Origin: an uncultured Acidobacteriaceae bacterium
GTDB lineage: Bacteria; Acidobacteriota; Terriglobia; Terriglobales; Acidobacteriaceae
DNA: 64,000 bases
Reading direction: 5' to 3'
Assembly: GCA_903911925.1 (NCBI GenBank)
Contig: CAIWFH010000087.1
Coordinates: 1 to 64,000, forward strand
The position numbers were made by a program, and so were the translations under genes. How positions within the stretch are numbered: position 1 is the stretch's first letter; each line of letters begins with the position of its first letter. A model generated the notes under the pieces. It made no database searches and was not told the origin of the DNA. It saw only the letters and a list, made by a program, of their open reading frames with translations. Of this stretch, positions 16,640-25,612 are shown one piece after another.

Positions 16640-18730
16640 ATGAAGCGTCGCGAATTTGTGAAGACCATCTCTGCAGTGGGCGCCGGGTTGCTTTTGCCCC
16701 AGGGCTCTCCGTTCTCTCTCCACGCACAAGAGGCGGCGGCCGACGCAAGCGTGAAGCGCGTGCTGGTGATGTTCAAGTGCCACTTTGACGCGGGCTTTGT
16801 GGATACGCAAGCCGCCGTGGTGCACAAGTACTTTACGGAGTACTTTCCGCAGGCCATTGAGATTACGCGCGCCGCGAACGCCGGCGGCAAGCGGCGGTAT
16901 GTGTGGACCACCGGATCATGGCTGCTCTACGAGTATCTCGACCAGGCTGCGCCTGCTGAGCGCAAGGCGATGGAAGAAGCGATTGCGCGCGGCGACATTG
17001 CGTGGCATGCGCTGCCCTTTACATGGTGGACGGAGATGATGAGCCGGTCGCTGATTGAGGGCGGACTGGGAATATCGCAGGCGCTGGACAAGCGATTTGG
17101 CAAGAGGACCTCGGGAGCGAAGACAACCGATGTGCCCGGACACACGCGAGGGTTGATTACGCCGCTGGCGAAGCACGGCGTGAACTTTCTGGATGTGGGG
17201 CTAAATCCCGTTCCGGCATTTCCCGACGTGCCTCAATTATTTCTCTGGAAGGATCCTTCCGGCGCGAGCCTGCCCGTGGCGTATCACCGTGACTACGGAG
17301 GCAGCGTAAAGGTTCCGGGGTCTGACCTGGTGGTGGCGTCATGCGTGCGAACAGATAACAGCGGGCCGCACACCGCAGAGGAGATCAGGAAAGTGCACGC
17401 CGACTACGCTGTGCGCTTCCCAAATGCGGAGATCGTTGCGTGCAACTTGTCGGATATCGCCGTGGCGATTCAGCCGTATCGCGACAGGCTGCCGGTGGTG
17501 ACCGGGGAGATTGGCGATACGTGGATCTACGGGCCTCCGGGCGATCCGCTGAAGTTGTCGCGCTATCGTGAAGTGGCGCGGCTGCGCGATACGTGGATCG
17601 CCAAGGGCGAGTTCAAGTGCGGAGACAAGACAGATTTGAACCTGCTTCGGCACATGCTTCTGGATGCCGAGCACACCGGCGGCGCGGATACCAAGGTCTG
17701 GCTGGATTACGACCACTACAAGCCGGCGGATTTGGCAGAGGTGCTGGACACGAAAGGCTACAAGGTAGTTGCGTTCAGTTGGGAAGAGAAGCGCCAGGAC
17801 CTGCTGGACGGCATTGCCACGCTGCCGGCGAACCTGCGAGCGCAAGCCGAAGACGCCATCAAAGGACTGAAGGCGGTTGAGCCGAAGGTATCGGCGGCAG
17901 GCAAGGCGCATCCAGCCAGGGAGCCGATTGAGACAGCGCACTACAAACTCGTGATCGACCCGGAGACTGGTGCGATTATCCGTCTCCACAACAAGACTAC
18001 AAAGCGTGAGTGGGCGGGCCGCCCGAACCCGATCGGCCTGTTTAGCTACCAGACGCTTTCTCAGGACGACTACAAGCACTACATCGACGTCTACTCGCAA
18101 TGCCACGACGAATGGGTGGCGCACGACTTCGGGAAGCCGAACATTGAGAAATTCGGCGCGGTTAGCCAGGATTGGCATCCGGGTTCGGCCACGGTGCACG
18201 TGGAAGAGACTGCGGCAGAGCACCGCATTGTTGTGAGCATGCGGATGGAAGACGATGCGGCATTTCAATCGGGGGTTGCGGCGTTTCCGCGCAAGGTGTT
18301 TTACGAACTAGTGCTGCCCAAAGCCGAAGCGGTGATTCACTTCAACGTTACGTGCTTTGGAAAGCCGGCCACGCGCATGCCCGAGTCGATGTGGGTGACG
18401 TTCAACCCGATTGCCGAGGAGTCGGAGGGTTGGACCCTGGACAAGTCAAACGAGGCCGTTTCGCCGTTCGACGTGGTGACCAACGGCAACCGGCACATGC
18501 ACGGGCTGTGGAAGGGCTTCGAGTACAAGAACGCGGGACACAGGTTCTCCGTGGAGACCGTTGACGCATCGGTGGTTTCGCTGGGCATACGGTCGCCGCT
18601 GGTGTTCTCAAACGATCAGCCCGACATGAGCAAGGGCGTGCACTCGAACCTCTACAACAACGCGTGGGGGTGCAACTTCATCTCGTGGTATGGCGAGGAT
18701 ATGTATTTCCGGTATGTTTTGAGGGCTTGA
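16640..18730 (+). CDS. Tat-exported DUF5054 protein (GH38-like glycosidase fold)
   Basis: A 696-residue protein. The ATG at 16640 gives a twin-arginine signal (KRREFVKTISAVGAG); the upstream ATG at 16598 would bury it. Residues of about 40-330 form a GH38-type alpha-mannosidase N-terminal domain (FKCHFDAGFVDT, TTDVPGHTRG, GEIGDTWIYG), matching DUF5054, followed by a beta-sandwich region. It probably acts on a periplasmic glycan, but true mannosidase activity is unproven for this family. A strong terminator follows. It opens the carbohydrate block that includes two GH2 enzymes. Confidence 0.82.
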   Translation: MKRREFVKTISAVGAGLLLPQGSPFSLHAQEAAADASVKRVLVMFKCHFDAGFVDTQAAVVHKYFTEYFPQAIEITRAANAGGKRRYVWTTGSWLLYEYLDQAAPAERKAMEEAIARGDIAWHALPFTWWTEMMSRSLIEGGLGISQALDKRFGKRTSGAKTTDVPGHTRGLITPLAKHGVNFLDVGLNPVPAFPDVPQLFLWKDPSGASLPVAYHRDYGGSVKVPGSDLVVASCVRTDNSGPHTAEEIRKVHADYAVRFPNAEIVACNLSDIAVAIQPYRDRLPVVTGEIGDTWIYGPPGDPLKLSRYREVARLRDTWIAKGEFKCGDKTDLNLLRHMLLDAEHTGGADTKVWLDYDHYKPADLAEVLDTKGYKVVAFSWEEKRQDLLDGIATLPANLRAQAEDAIKGLKAVEPKVSAAGKAHPAREPIETAHYKLVIDPETGAIIRLHNKTTKREWAGRPNPIGLFSYQTLSQDDYKHYIDVYSQCHDEWVAHDFGKPNIEKFGAVSQDWHPGSATVHVEETAAEHRIVVSMRMEDDAAFQSGVAAFPRKVFYELVLPKAEAVIHFNVTCFGKPATRMPESMWVTFNPIAEESEGWTLDKSNEAVSPFDVVTNGNRHMHGLWKGFEYKNAGHRFSVETVDASVVSLGIRSPLVFSNDQPDMSKGVHSNLYNNAWGCNFISWYGEDMYFRYVLRA

Positions 18731-18762
18731 AACGGCCCAAGCTGTGAATGGATCGGAACCCG

Positions 18763-18808
18763 TCCTCCGCGAGATTCAAATTGAACCTCGCGGAGGATTC
18801 TGTTTTTT
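18763..18808 (+). terminator. Rho-independent terminator
   Basis: An 11-base perfect stem (TCCTCCGCGAG with CTCGCGGAGGA) and a 13-base loop, then TTCTGTTTTTT. It closes the DUF5054 gene and separates it from the aldehyde dehydrogenase gene. Confidence 0.85.
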
Positions 18809-18880
18809 GCGTCCGTGGTCCGCTTGCGGCCAACCCTTGTACCATCTAGGGGCAGGGTTTAATCGAGGAGCGAAAACGCC

Positions 18881-20326
18881 ATGAAGATGCGGCCGGGGAG
18901 TCAAACGGGATTTCTGCTGTGCGGCAAGGAATGGACGGATGGGGAGCCGCTTGAGGTGCGTTCTCCATGGGACCAGGGGCTGGTGGGCCGGGTGACCGTG
19001 GCTTCTCGCGCCGACGCGCGGCAGGCCGTACACCACGCCGTGGCCAGCATGCGCCGCACCCGCGCCCTGCCCCGCTGGAAGCGCCGCGAAATTCTGGAAG
19101 ACGTGGCCGCCGCCCTCATTGAGCAAAAGGAGCGGTTCGCACAATTGATTGTGGCCGAGGCGGGAAAGCCTTTGCGCCTGGCGCGGGGCGAGGTGGACCG
19201 AGCCGTGATCACCTTCAAGATTGCTGCCGAGGAAGCCGCGCGGCTGGGCGGCGAGAGCCTGCCGCTGGACCTGAGCGAGGGCAACGAGGGCCGCTGGGGG
19301 CTGGTGCAGCGCTTCCCGGTGGGTCCGGTGCTGGCCATTACGCCGTTCAATTTTCCGCTGAACCTGGTGGCGCACAAGGTGGCGCCAGCCATGGCCGCTG
19401 GGTGCCCGCTGATTCTGAAGCCGGCGCCGCAAACTCCGTTTACCGCCCTGGCGCTGGGCGAGGTGATTCTAAAGGCCGGCTGGCCCGACGAGGCGCTTGC
19501 GGTTTTGCCGTTGAGCAACGCGGACACAGCGTGGCTGGCTGAAAAGGAAGACCGCATCAAGCTGGTGAGCTTTACCGGCTCAGCCAAGGTGGGTTGGGAA
19601 CTGAAGGCGCACTCAAGCCGCAAGCGGGTGCTGCTTGAACTGGGCGGGAATGCGGCGCTCATCGTCCACGGCGACTGGCCTGACCTGGATGAAGCCGCAA
19701 GCCGCACCGCTCATGCCGCGTTTGGCTTTGCCGGCCAGTCGTGCGTGAGCCTGCAGAGAGCGTTTGTGGAGCGCCGGGTTTTCCAGACCTACCTGTGGAA
19801 AGTTGTGGAATTCACGGCCAAGCTGGCAGCCGGAGATCCGTCAGACGAGGCCACCGAAGTTGGCCCGCTGGTACGCCCCGCCGAGGCCGAGCGCGTTGAG
19901 GCCTGGATCAAGGAGGCGGTTGAAGGCGGCGCCAAGCTGGTGGCCGGCGGCGAGCGGCACGGCTCGGTGATTACCCCCGCAATTCTCACCGGAACCCAAC
20001 CCGGCATGAAGATACGCGACGAAGAGGTTTTTGGCCCGGTCTTGGCCATTGAGCCATATGACGATTTTGAGCAGGCGCTGGCCGACGTGAACCACTCGCG
20101 CTATGGCTTGCAGGCGGGGCTGCTAACCCGCGACGCAGGCCGCATTCTTACCGCCTATCGCGAGCTTGAAGTTGGCGGGCTGATCGTGGGCGATACGCCC
20201 AGCTGGCGTTTGGACGCCATGCCATTCGGCGGCGTCAAGGACTCTGGGCTGGGGCGCGAGGGCATTCGGTCGGCTATTCACGAGATGACCGAGCCGCGGA
20301 TGCTGGTGATGGCCGGGCTCAGCTAG
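18881..20326 (+). CDS. NAD(P)-dependent aldehyde dehydrogenase
   Basis: A 481-residue ALDH-superfamily enzyme that oxidises an aldehyde to the acid. The catalytic Glu sits in LELGGNAAL and the nucleophilic Cys in FAGQSCVSLQR; the NAD-binding region includes GPVLAITPFNFPLN and SFTGSAKVGWE. The end (PFGGVKDSGLGREG) is complete. It is cytoplasmic. The closest general match is the glyceraldehyde/succinate-semialdehyde or phosphonoacetaldehyde-type group, but the substrate cannot be told. It stands between two sugar-enzyme genes and could process a sugar-derived aldehyde. Confidence 0.9.
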   Translation: MKMRPGSQTGFLLCGKEWTDGEPLEVRSPWDQGLVGRVTVASRADARQAVHHAVASMRRTRALPRWKRREILEDVAAALIEQKERFAQLIVAEAGKPLRLARGEVDRAVITFKIAAEEAARLGGESLPLDLSEGNEGRWGLVQRFPVGPVLAITPFNFPLNLVAHKVAPAMAAGCPLILKPAPQTPFTALALGEVILKAGWPDEALAVLPLSNADTAWLAEKEDRIKLVSFTGSAKVGWELKAHSSRKRVLLELGGNAALIVHGDWPDLDEAASRTAHAAFGFAGQSCVSLQRAFVERRVFQTYLWKVVEFTAKLAAGDPSDEATEVGPLVRPAEAERVEAWIKEAVEGGAKLVAGGERHGSVITPAILTGTQPGMKIRDEEVFGPVLAIEPYDDFEQALADVNHSRYGLQAGLLTRDAGRILTAYRELEVGGLIVGDTPSWRLDAMPFGGVKDSGLGREGIRSAIHEMTEPRMLVMAGLS

Positions 20327-20340
20327 AACCGATTCAACCC

Positions 20341-20773
20341 TCAGATGCCTTCTTCAGTTTTGGCTGGCCCTGAATCTCAGCCTGATCGGCCGCGGGAAGG
20401 AAGTGGCAGAGGTACTCGATGGGGTCCTCGGCTGCTGCCATCTGCTTGAGGTGGTACTTCCAGACGTCGGGTTTGTTTGAGCGGCGCGTAAAGGGCTTGC
20501 GGGATACGGTGATGACCTCGCCCCGGCTGTTGACCCGCCGGTAGGACGTGGCGGGGACAGAGAAGCTGATATGGGAGCCCGTCCGCCAGAAGCTTGACGC
20601 GAAGTCGTGGGAAAACAGCAGGGCGTAGGAGCGGCCTCAGAGGCCAGCAGGGCCAGCGCCTGCTCAGTACCCGGCCAGGCAGGGTGAATATGGGCCTGGT
20701 ACCACTGCCGGAGTTCAAATCCGTTAAAAAGCGCCTGATTCAACAGCCGCCGCAGCTTTTCGTTGCGATCCAT
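20341..20773 (-). pseudogene. conserved hypothetical protein, frameshifted by one base
   Basis: From ATG 20773 the frame encodes MDRNEKLRRLLNQALFNGF and onward to LALLASEA, then goes off family at about 20636. In the neighbouring frame the sequence continues sensibly (YALLFSHDFASSFW, SFSVPATSYRRVNSRGE, DVWKYHLKQMAAAEDPIEYL) to a TGA at 20341. Adding one G in the GAGGCC at about 20635-20638 restores a single frame of about 144 residues (ASEGRSYALLFSHD). So this is a recent one-base deletion or a sequencing error. The protein is of unknown function and resembles small proteins of other Acidobacteriota. Confidence 0.75.
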
Positions 20774-20998
20774 GGTGGGAGCCTCAGAAGGTCGGTATCG
20801 CGTTCAAAATAAATGGTTTACTTGGAGCCAGCCGGGCGGGCGCTTATGAACCAGATCTTATTGGACCGGGGTTTAAACAATCATTGATTCAATTCTCTCG
20901 CTTGCCAATCCCCCAAATGGGAGAAAGTTGTTGCCGGGGTCGTTGGATTGTTGCTAGGCTTGTCGAATATCCACAGGACATTTTACCGGTTCCAGCAT

Positions 20999-22198
20999 AT
21001 GCCGCCCTCAGGCGAGACCATTTCGAAATTACTTGGGCTACTCTACGAGGCCTCTGCTGCCGCCGACTCCTGGTCTGCCTTCCTTTCTGCCTTAGGTCAG
21101 GCAACTGATTCGCAAGCTTTATGGTTTCTCCTGATCGATTCCCACGGACAGTGCAACGCGAAGCTGAGCATTGGATACGACCTTCAGTGGACGCGTAACT
21201 ACATGGCGCACTTCTGTCAGCATGATGAGGTGCTGCGCCGGTTTGCGGAGGCACAGCAGAAACACGGCGATTGGATTGGAACCCGCGACACTGTAATGCC
21301 AGAGAAAGAGTATCTTCGCACTTACATCTATAACGAGTTCACCCGGCCGCAAGACAAACTGCATCTTTGCGTTGCAGCCCTGGGGGGGCTGGATGGCATG
21401 GTTCACGGGGGGATCGCGATGATGCGGGCTCCCGCAGCCAGATCGTATGGAAAAGAAACCGTAAAACTGATGACCATGCTCGCCCCTCATGTCCGGCGCG
21501 CGCTGAATACCCACCGCGCACTGGGGCAGTCACGCAGCCGGGTTGGCGCTCTCAGGCAGTCTGTTGAAGCCCTTGAGATAGCAGTAGTCAGCCTGCATAG
21601 AACCGGGCGGGTTGTGCGAGTGAGCCCGGCGGCGCAGGCAATTCTCGATCTGGGCCGCGGCATTGAACTGGACGGAGGATTCCTAAGGGCCTCGGTCGCC
21701 GCAGAGCAGTCCCGATTGGCAGCAATGATTGCCGGTGCGACCGCTACAGGTACAGGCAAGGGCGAAGAGGTTCCTGTTCGCCAGGCAACCGGCACTGCAC
21801 CCGAGGCCGGCGGCGCTCAACTGTGGACCCCATCATCCGGCGGGGCGATGGTGATTTCGAGAGAGCCGCCCAGCCGTCCGCTGCGGGTTGTGGTCACGCC
21901 GTTCCATTCCAACGAGGTGCTGCTTGGCGATCAGCCTGCGGCGCTAGTCTTCTTCTCCGATCCGGATGCCCGGACAGGGATGCGGGCCTCGCTGCTTTGC
22001 AGCTTGTACAGGCTCACGCCCACTGAGTGCCGCCTTTCCGGTTTGATCGCCGAAGGATGCGAAGTGTCAGATGCCGCCGGACAGCTAAAGATGACGGTGG
22101 GTACTGCCAGGTTCCACTTGAAGTCGATCTTCCGCAAGACAGGCGTGAGCCGCCAGTCTGAACTGGTCAGGCTGGTGTTTGGACTTCCCTGCGTGTAG
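20999..22198 (+). CDS. LuxR-type transcriptional regulator
   Basis: A 399-residue regulator. The last 65 residues are a LuxR/GerE helix-turn-helix (LTPTECRLSGLIAEGCEVSDAA, then TVGTARFHLKSIFRKTGVSRQSEL). The N-terminal 330 residues contain a GAF-like half and a PAS-like half (VSPAAQAILDLGRG), so it probably senses a small molecule. I choose the ATG at 20999; a TTG at 20948 would add 17 residues. It lies 70 bases before a GH2 gene in the same direction and is a plausible local regulator of the sugar block. About 170 bases upstream (20774-20947) are non-coding. Confidence 0.82.
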   Translation: MPPSGETISKLLGLLYEASAAADSWSAFLSALGQATDSQALWFLLIDSHGQCNAKLSIGYDLQWTRNYMAHFCQHDEVLRRFAEAQQKHGDWIGTRDTVMPEKEYLRTYIYNEFTRPQDKLHLCVAALGGLDGMVHGGIAMMRAPAARSYGKETVKLMTMLAPHVRRALNTHRALGQSRSRVGALRQSVEALEIAVVSLHRTGRVVRVSPAAQAILDLGRGIELDGGFLRASVAAEQSRLAAMIAGATATGTGKGEEVPVRQATGTAPEAGGAQLWTPSSGGAMVISREPPSRPLRVVVTPFHSNEVLLGDQPAALVFFSDPDARTGMRASLLCSLYRLTPTECRLSGLIAEGCEVSDAAGQLKMTVGTARFHLKSIFRKTGVSRQSELVRLVFGLPCV

Positions 22199-22267
22199 AG
22201 GGCATTTGCGCCTCACCGGGTGTAAACTTCTTTGTCGTCAGCCCATGACAACCAATGGAGGAACGTA

Positions 22268-25180
22268 ATGTTCTCTAGAGCCGCTTTCGCGGGTTTCCTG
22301 AGTCTTGCCGCCTTGTTGCTTGCGCCGGTTTTTGTTGCTTCCGCAGTCGCTGAAACTGAAGCTGCCAAGGGCAGTTTGACCAATCCTTTCTATGTTCAGC
22401 CGCGCACCGGCGCGCAGCACATTGCAATGGATAGCGGCTGGGAGCTTGCCTCTCGCGATGCCGCAGTTGGCGGGCCAGCCGAGCTAAGCAGGGATACGAA
22501 GTGGATTGCCGCGCAGGTGCCGGGCTCAGTGCAGGTGTCGTTGTTTCGCGCCGGAGAGCTGCCGAACCCGTACATCGCGATGAATGCCAAGAAGTACGAC
22601 TGGGTGCTGGGCAAGACCTGGTATTACCGGAAAAGCTTTACGGTTCCCGCGGCCGCAAAGGGACAGTACGTGTTTCTTTGCTTCGACGGCGTGGATTACT
22701 ACGCGAAGATCTGGCTGAACGGGCTGGAACTGGGGCGGCACGAAGGGATGCACGGCGGACCGATGATTGAAGTCGGTTCGCTGCTGAAGGCCGATGGGCC
22801 GAATGAATTGATCGTGGAAGTGCGCGCCCCCAGCGACGGCATGGCCGAAAAGTTCAAGGGCTTCGCAAACGAGATGGCTCCTGCCGATCCGGCCGACAAG
22901 GTGGTGGTGCCATGGGGTTTGAATGGCGGGCTTGGGCTGATTACCGGAGGCGGCTGGGGAACGACGCTGAAGCCGCGGCCGGGCAGAGAAGTCAGCGCGG
23001 AAGATTATTTCCCAGTGGGCATCTGGCGGCCCGTGCGGCTTGAGATTGTGCCGCGCACTCACCTGGAGCGGCCATTTCTGGCCACGAAGGAAGCCAATGG
23101 CACACTGGCCAAACTGCTGCTGGATGTAGAGGTTCAGGCGGGCACGACAGGTTTCGACGCCGATTTGAACCGGGAATTTGGCAATTACCGCGATGCGACA
23201 ACAAGCAAGCTGATCGCTTCGCCGCCGGCGCTGCGGTTTCAGTTGATGGATCGGGTTACCGGGCGCGCTGTTTTCACTAAGAGTGTTCCACTTCAGATCT
23301 ATGACGGGCGGAACTGGGTGAGGCAGGAGATCAATGTTCCGTCTCCGAAACTGTGGTGGCCGAATGGCCTGGGCGATCCTTATCTCTACCGTGCAAACGT
23401 GAGCCTTGTCGATCATGGCAACGTCATCGACAACATCGAATTCGACTATGGCATTCGCACCATTCGCAGGCTGCCTTCGGCAGGGCCGAAGACGCAGGAC
23501 CGCTGGGATGACTGGCAGTTTGTGGTGAACGACCGCAAGTTTTTCGTCAAGGGGATGGACTGGTGGACCAACGATATCTTTCTCGATCTTCCCCGGGACC
23601 GCTACGAGTGGAACCTGAAGACTGCGCAGGCCGCGGGCATTCAGATGATGCGCACCTGGGGCGCAGGGATTGTAGAGACGAACGACTTTTACGAGTTGTG
23701 CGACCAACTCGGAATTTTGGTGTGGCAGGATTTCCCCATCGGCAATCGCCAGACCGCCGCGTGGCCGCAGGATATCTGGCAGGAAACCGTGATGCAGAAT
23801 GTCTTCCGCATCCGGAATCATCCCTCATTGGCTGTGTACAGCGGCGGCAACGAATTTGATCCATACACGCCGGGGAACACGGCAACAGTTGGAATCATGC
23901 AAAGATCGTTCGAGGACTTTGACGGAACGCGGCCGTTTGTGAGGACGACGCCGGACAAGGGGGATATACACACTTATCCGGATCTCGATCCGACATGGTT
24001 CCGGCATATGTACTCGCTGGTGCCGTATGTCAGCGAGTTTGGCCCTCACTCTGTGCCTGAAGCGCGCGCCATACGCGAGTTTGTCGATCCGCGGGAGTTG
24101 GATGGGCCGCTGCGCAACGTCAACAGCCAGGAGTTCATGGATGCGCATCCCGAGTTCGTTTATCACAACATGGAATTCGGGTCGGACCGCACCAAGCTGC
24201 TGATGGCCCGGGCGTCGCAGATTGACGACATGCGAGCGCCGACGCTGGAAGCGTACTCGGTGGCTGGGCAGGCTGCAACAGGCGAATACATACAAATGGT
24301 TTCGGATTTTGTGCAGTCGAACTATCCGGTCAGCACGGGCTTGTCGCCGTGGGTGTATAACACGCCGTGGCCGCTCTCAACGTTCTGCATGTTCGTGGAC
24401 TATGATGGCCAGCCCGTGGCCTCGTACTACTTTCTTAAGCGGACTTACGAGCCAACGCACGTAATCGCCAACATTCCTGAACTGGTGTGGGGCAAAGGCG
24501 AAAAGGTGCCGCTATCGCTGAGCGTGATGAACAGCCGAGGGTCGGCTTTGCCGGGCGTCACGGCCTCGGTGCAGGTAATGGATACGAGCTTCCATTCACT
24601 GATGAGAGTGGAGAAGAAACTGGACGTGAGGGCCGACTTGTCTGTCAGCGCGGTGGATATGGGCTCATATGTTATTCCCGCCTCGCTTGAAGACCATTTC
24701 TTCCTCGTAGTCACGGAACTTAGACGAGCCGACAACACGCTAATTTCGCGCTCTGTTTACTGGCAGCGCTGTCTCAAGGAGATGGCGGATGATACGTTCC
24801 GGGCAAAGTACCGGGCATCGCCTCAACCATCGATAACTTTTGAAAATGGCCCCTGGTTGAAGCGTGAGGTACAAGCCAACCAGACGAAGCTCAAGCTTGA
24901 CGTGATCTCCGTGCGCGAGGAAGGCAAGAACCGGAGCATCATCCAGGCAAGGGTGAGCAACACGGGTTCGCAGCCGGCCTTTTATGCGGAGGTCAATATC
25001 GACGGGACCAAGCGGACTTTTTATGCAACTGACAACGGCTTCTGGCTTGCGCCGAAGGAAGAGCGGCTGCTGGACATCCATGTATGGTGGCGCGACCAGG
25101 AGACCCGCTCAAAGGCAGTGTTGACGCTGGGTGCATGGAACGCAGCGCCGCAACAGGCGGGCGTGGGAAAGGGAAGATAG
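22268..25180 (+). CDS. exported GH2 glycoside hydrolase (beta-mannosidase/exo-glucosaminidase type)
   Basis: A 970-residue enzyme; a GGAGGAACG ribosome site sits before the ATG at 22268, and the first 30 residues are a signal peptide (FAGFLSLAALLLAPVFVASA). It has a GH2 sugar-binding jelly roll (about 60-220), an immunoglobulin-like domain, a TIM barrel with the acid/base Glu in SGGNEFDPY and the likely nucleophile in YVSEFGPHS, and C-terminal beta domains. The length and the NEF motif fit the beta-mannosidase or exo-beta-D-glucosaminidase branch rather than beta-galactosidase. It would act in the periplasm on plant or fungal oligosaccharides. The gene ends at a strong terminator. Confidence 0.88.
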   Translation: MFSRAAFAGFLSLAALLLAPVFVASAVAETEAAKGSLTNPFYVQPRTGAQHIAMDSGWELASRDAAVGGPAELSRDTKWIAAQVPGSVQVSLFRAGELPNPYIAMNAKKYDWVLGKTWYYRKSFTVPAAAKGQYVFLCFDGVDYYAKIWLNGLELGRHEGMHGGPMIEVGSLLKADGPNELIVEVRAPSDGMAEKFKGFANEMAPADPADKVVVPWGLNGGLGLITGGGWGTTLKPRPGREVSAEDYFPVGIWRPVRLEIVPRTHLERPFLATKEANGTLAKLLLDVEVQAGTTGFDADLNREFGNYRDATTSKLIASPPALRFQLMDRVTGRAVFTKSVPLQIYDGRNWVRQEINVPSPKLWWPNGLGDPYLYRANVSLVDHGNVIDNIEFDYGIRTIRRLPSAGPKTQDRWDDWQFVVNDRKFFVKGMDWWTNDIFLDLPRDRYEWNLKTAQAAGIQMMRTWGAGIVETNDFYELCDQLGILVWQDFPIGNRQTAAWPQDIWQETVMQNVFRIRNHPSLAVYSGGNEFDPYTPGNTATVGIMQRSFEDFDGTRPFVRTTPDKGDIHTYPDLDPTWFRHMYSLVPYVSEFGPHSVPEARAIREFVDPRELDGPLRNVNSQEFMDAHPEFVYHNMEFGSDRTKLLMARASQIDDMRAPTLEAYSVAGQAATGEYIQMVSDFVQSNYPVSTGLSPWVYNTPWPLSTFCMFVDYDGQPVASYYFLKRTYEPTHVIANIPELVWGKGEKVPLSLSVMNSRGSALPGVTASVQVMDTSFHSLMRVEKKLDVRADLSVSAVDMGSYVIPASLEDHFFLVVTELRRADNTLISRSVYWQRCLKEMADDTFRAKYRASPQPSITFENGPWLKREVQANQTKLKLDVISVREEGKNRSIIQARVSNTGSQPAFYAEVNIDGTKRTFYATDNGFWLAPKEERLLDIHVWWRDQETRSKAVLTLGAWNAAPQQAGVGKGR

Positions 25181-25258
25181 AGAGAGGGATATTGCGGGAG
25201 CGCGGGGACCGATGTTATCGGTCGGCGACTCTGGGAATAAAGTCCTGTTGGGAAGCCA

Positions 25259-25292
25259 GGGTCCGTTCAAGCGAACGGACCCCGCTTTTTTT
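25259..25292 (+). terminator. Rho-independent terminator
   Basis: A perfect 10-base stem (GGGTCCGTTC and GAACGGACCC) with an AAGC loop, followed by CCGC and seven Ts. It terminates the GH2 gene on the plus strand, just before a convergent small gene. Confidence 0.9.
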
Positions 25293-25298
25293 GCTTGC

Positions 25299-25529
25299 TT
25301 ACTTCTTGGCCTTTTGAGCAGCCCAGCGCCTGCGCTGCGCATCGGCAATGCGCTTGCGCGCTTCCGGACTTAGAACGCGCCGCTTCGCGGCCTTCTTTGC
25401 CGGGGCCTTCTTGCCTTTGCGTTCAGTTACCTTGACAGGAACCTTGCCGATGCCGGCCAGCAGAGAGCGAACCTGCGTGAGCCTTGCGATCTCAGCGTCG
25501 ATAAGAGAAAGAATCGTATCATTTGCCAT
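25299..25529 (-). CDS. small basic protein, possibly nucleic-acid binding
   Basis: A 76-residue protein (ATG 25529; the open frame also has an ATG at 25541). Residues 1-30 form a helix with a MANDTILSLIDAEIARL start; the rest is Lys/Ala/Arg-rich (KGKKAPAKKAAKRR) and ends in LSPEARKRIADAQRRRWAAQ, a basic helix also seen in other small acidobacterial proteins. This suggests DNA or RNA binding, but no family is assigned. It lies 84 bases downstream of a GH2 gene in the same direction, so the two could share a transcript. Confidence 0.65.
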   Translation of the reverse strand: MANDTILSLIDAEIARLTQVRSLLAGIGKVPVKVTERKGKKAPAKKAAKRRVLSPEARKRIADAQRRRWAAQKAKK

Positions 25530-25612
25530 AAGTGAAAGCATAATTGAAAAACCGCGTTTTGCACAGTTTGAGGAGTTGCCTTGGTTAAGTGCCGGCGCGT
25601 GTGCCGCCTTGT

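Noticed and set aside
22526..23821. 431-residue ORF on the minus strand opposite the first GH2 gene
   Set aside because: Antisense of GH2; low-complexity His/Gln/Arg composition and no domain.
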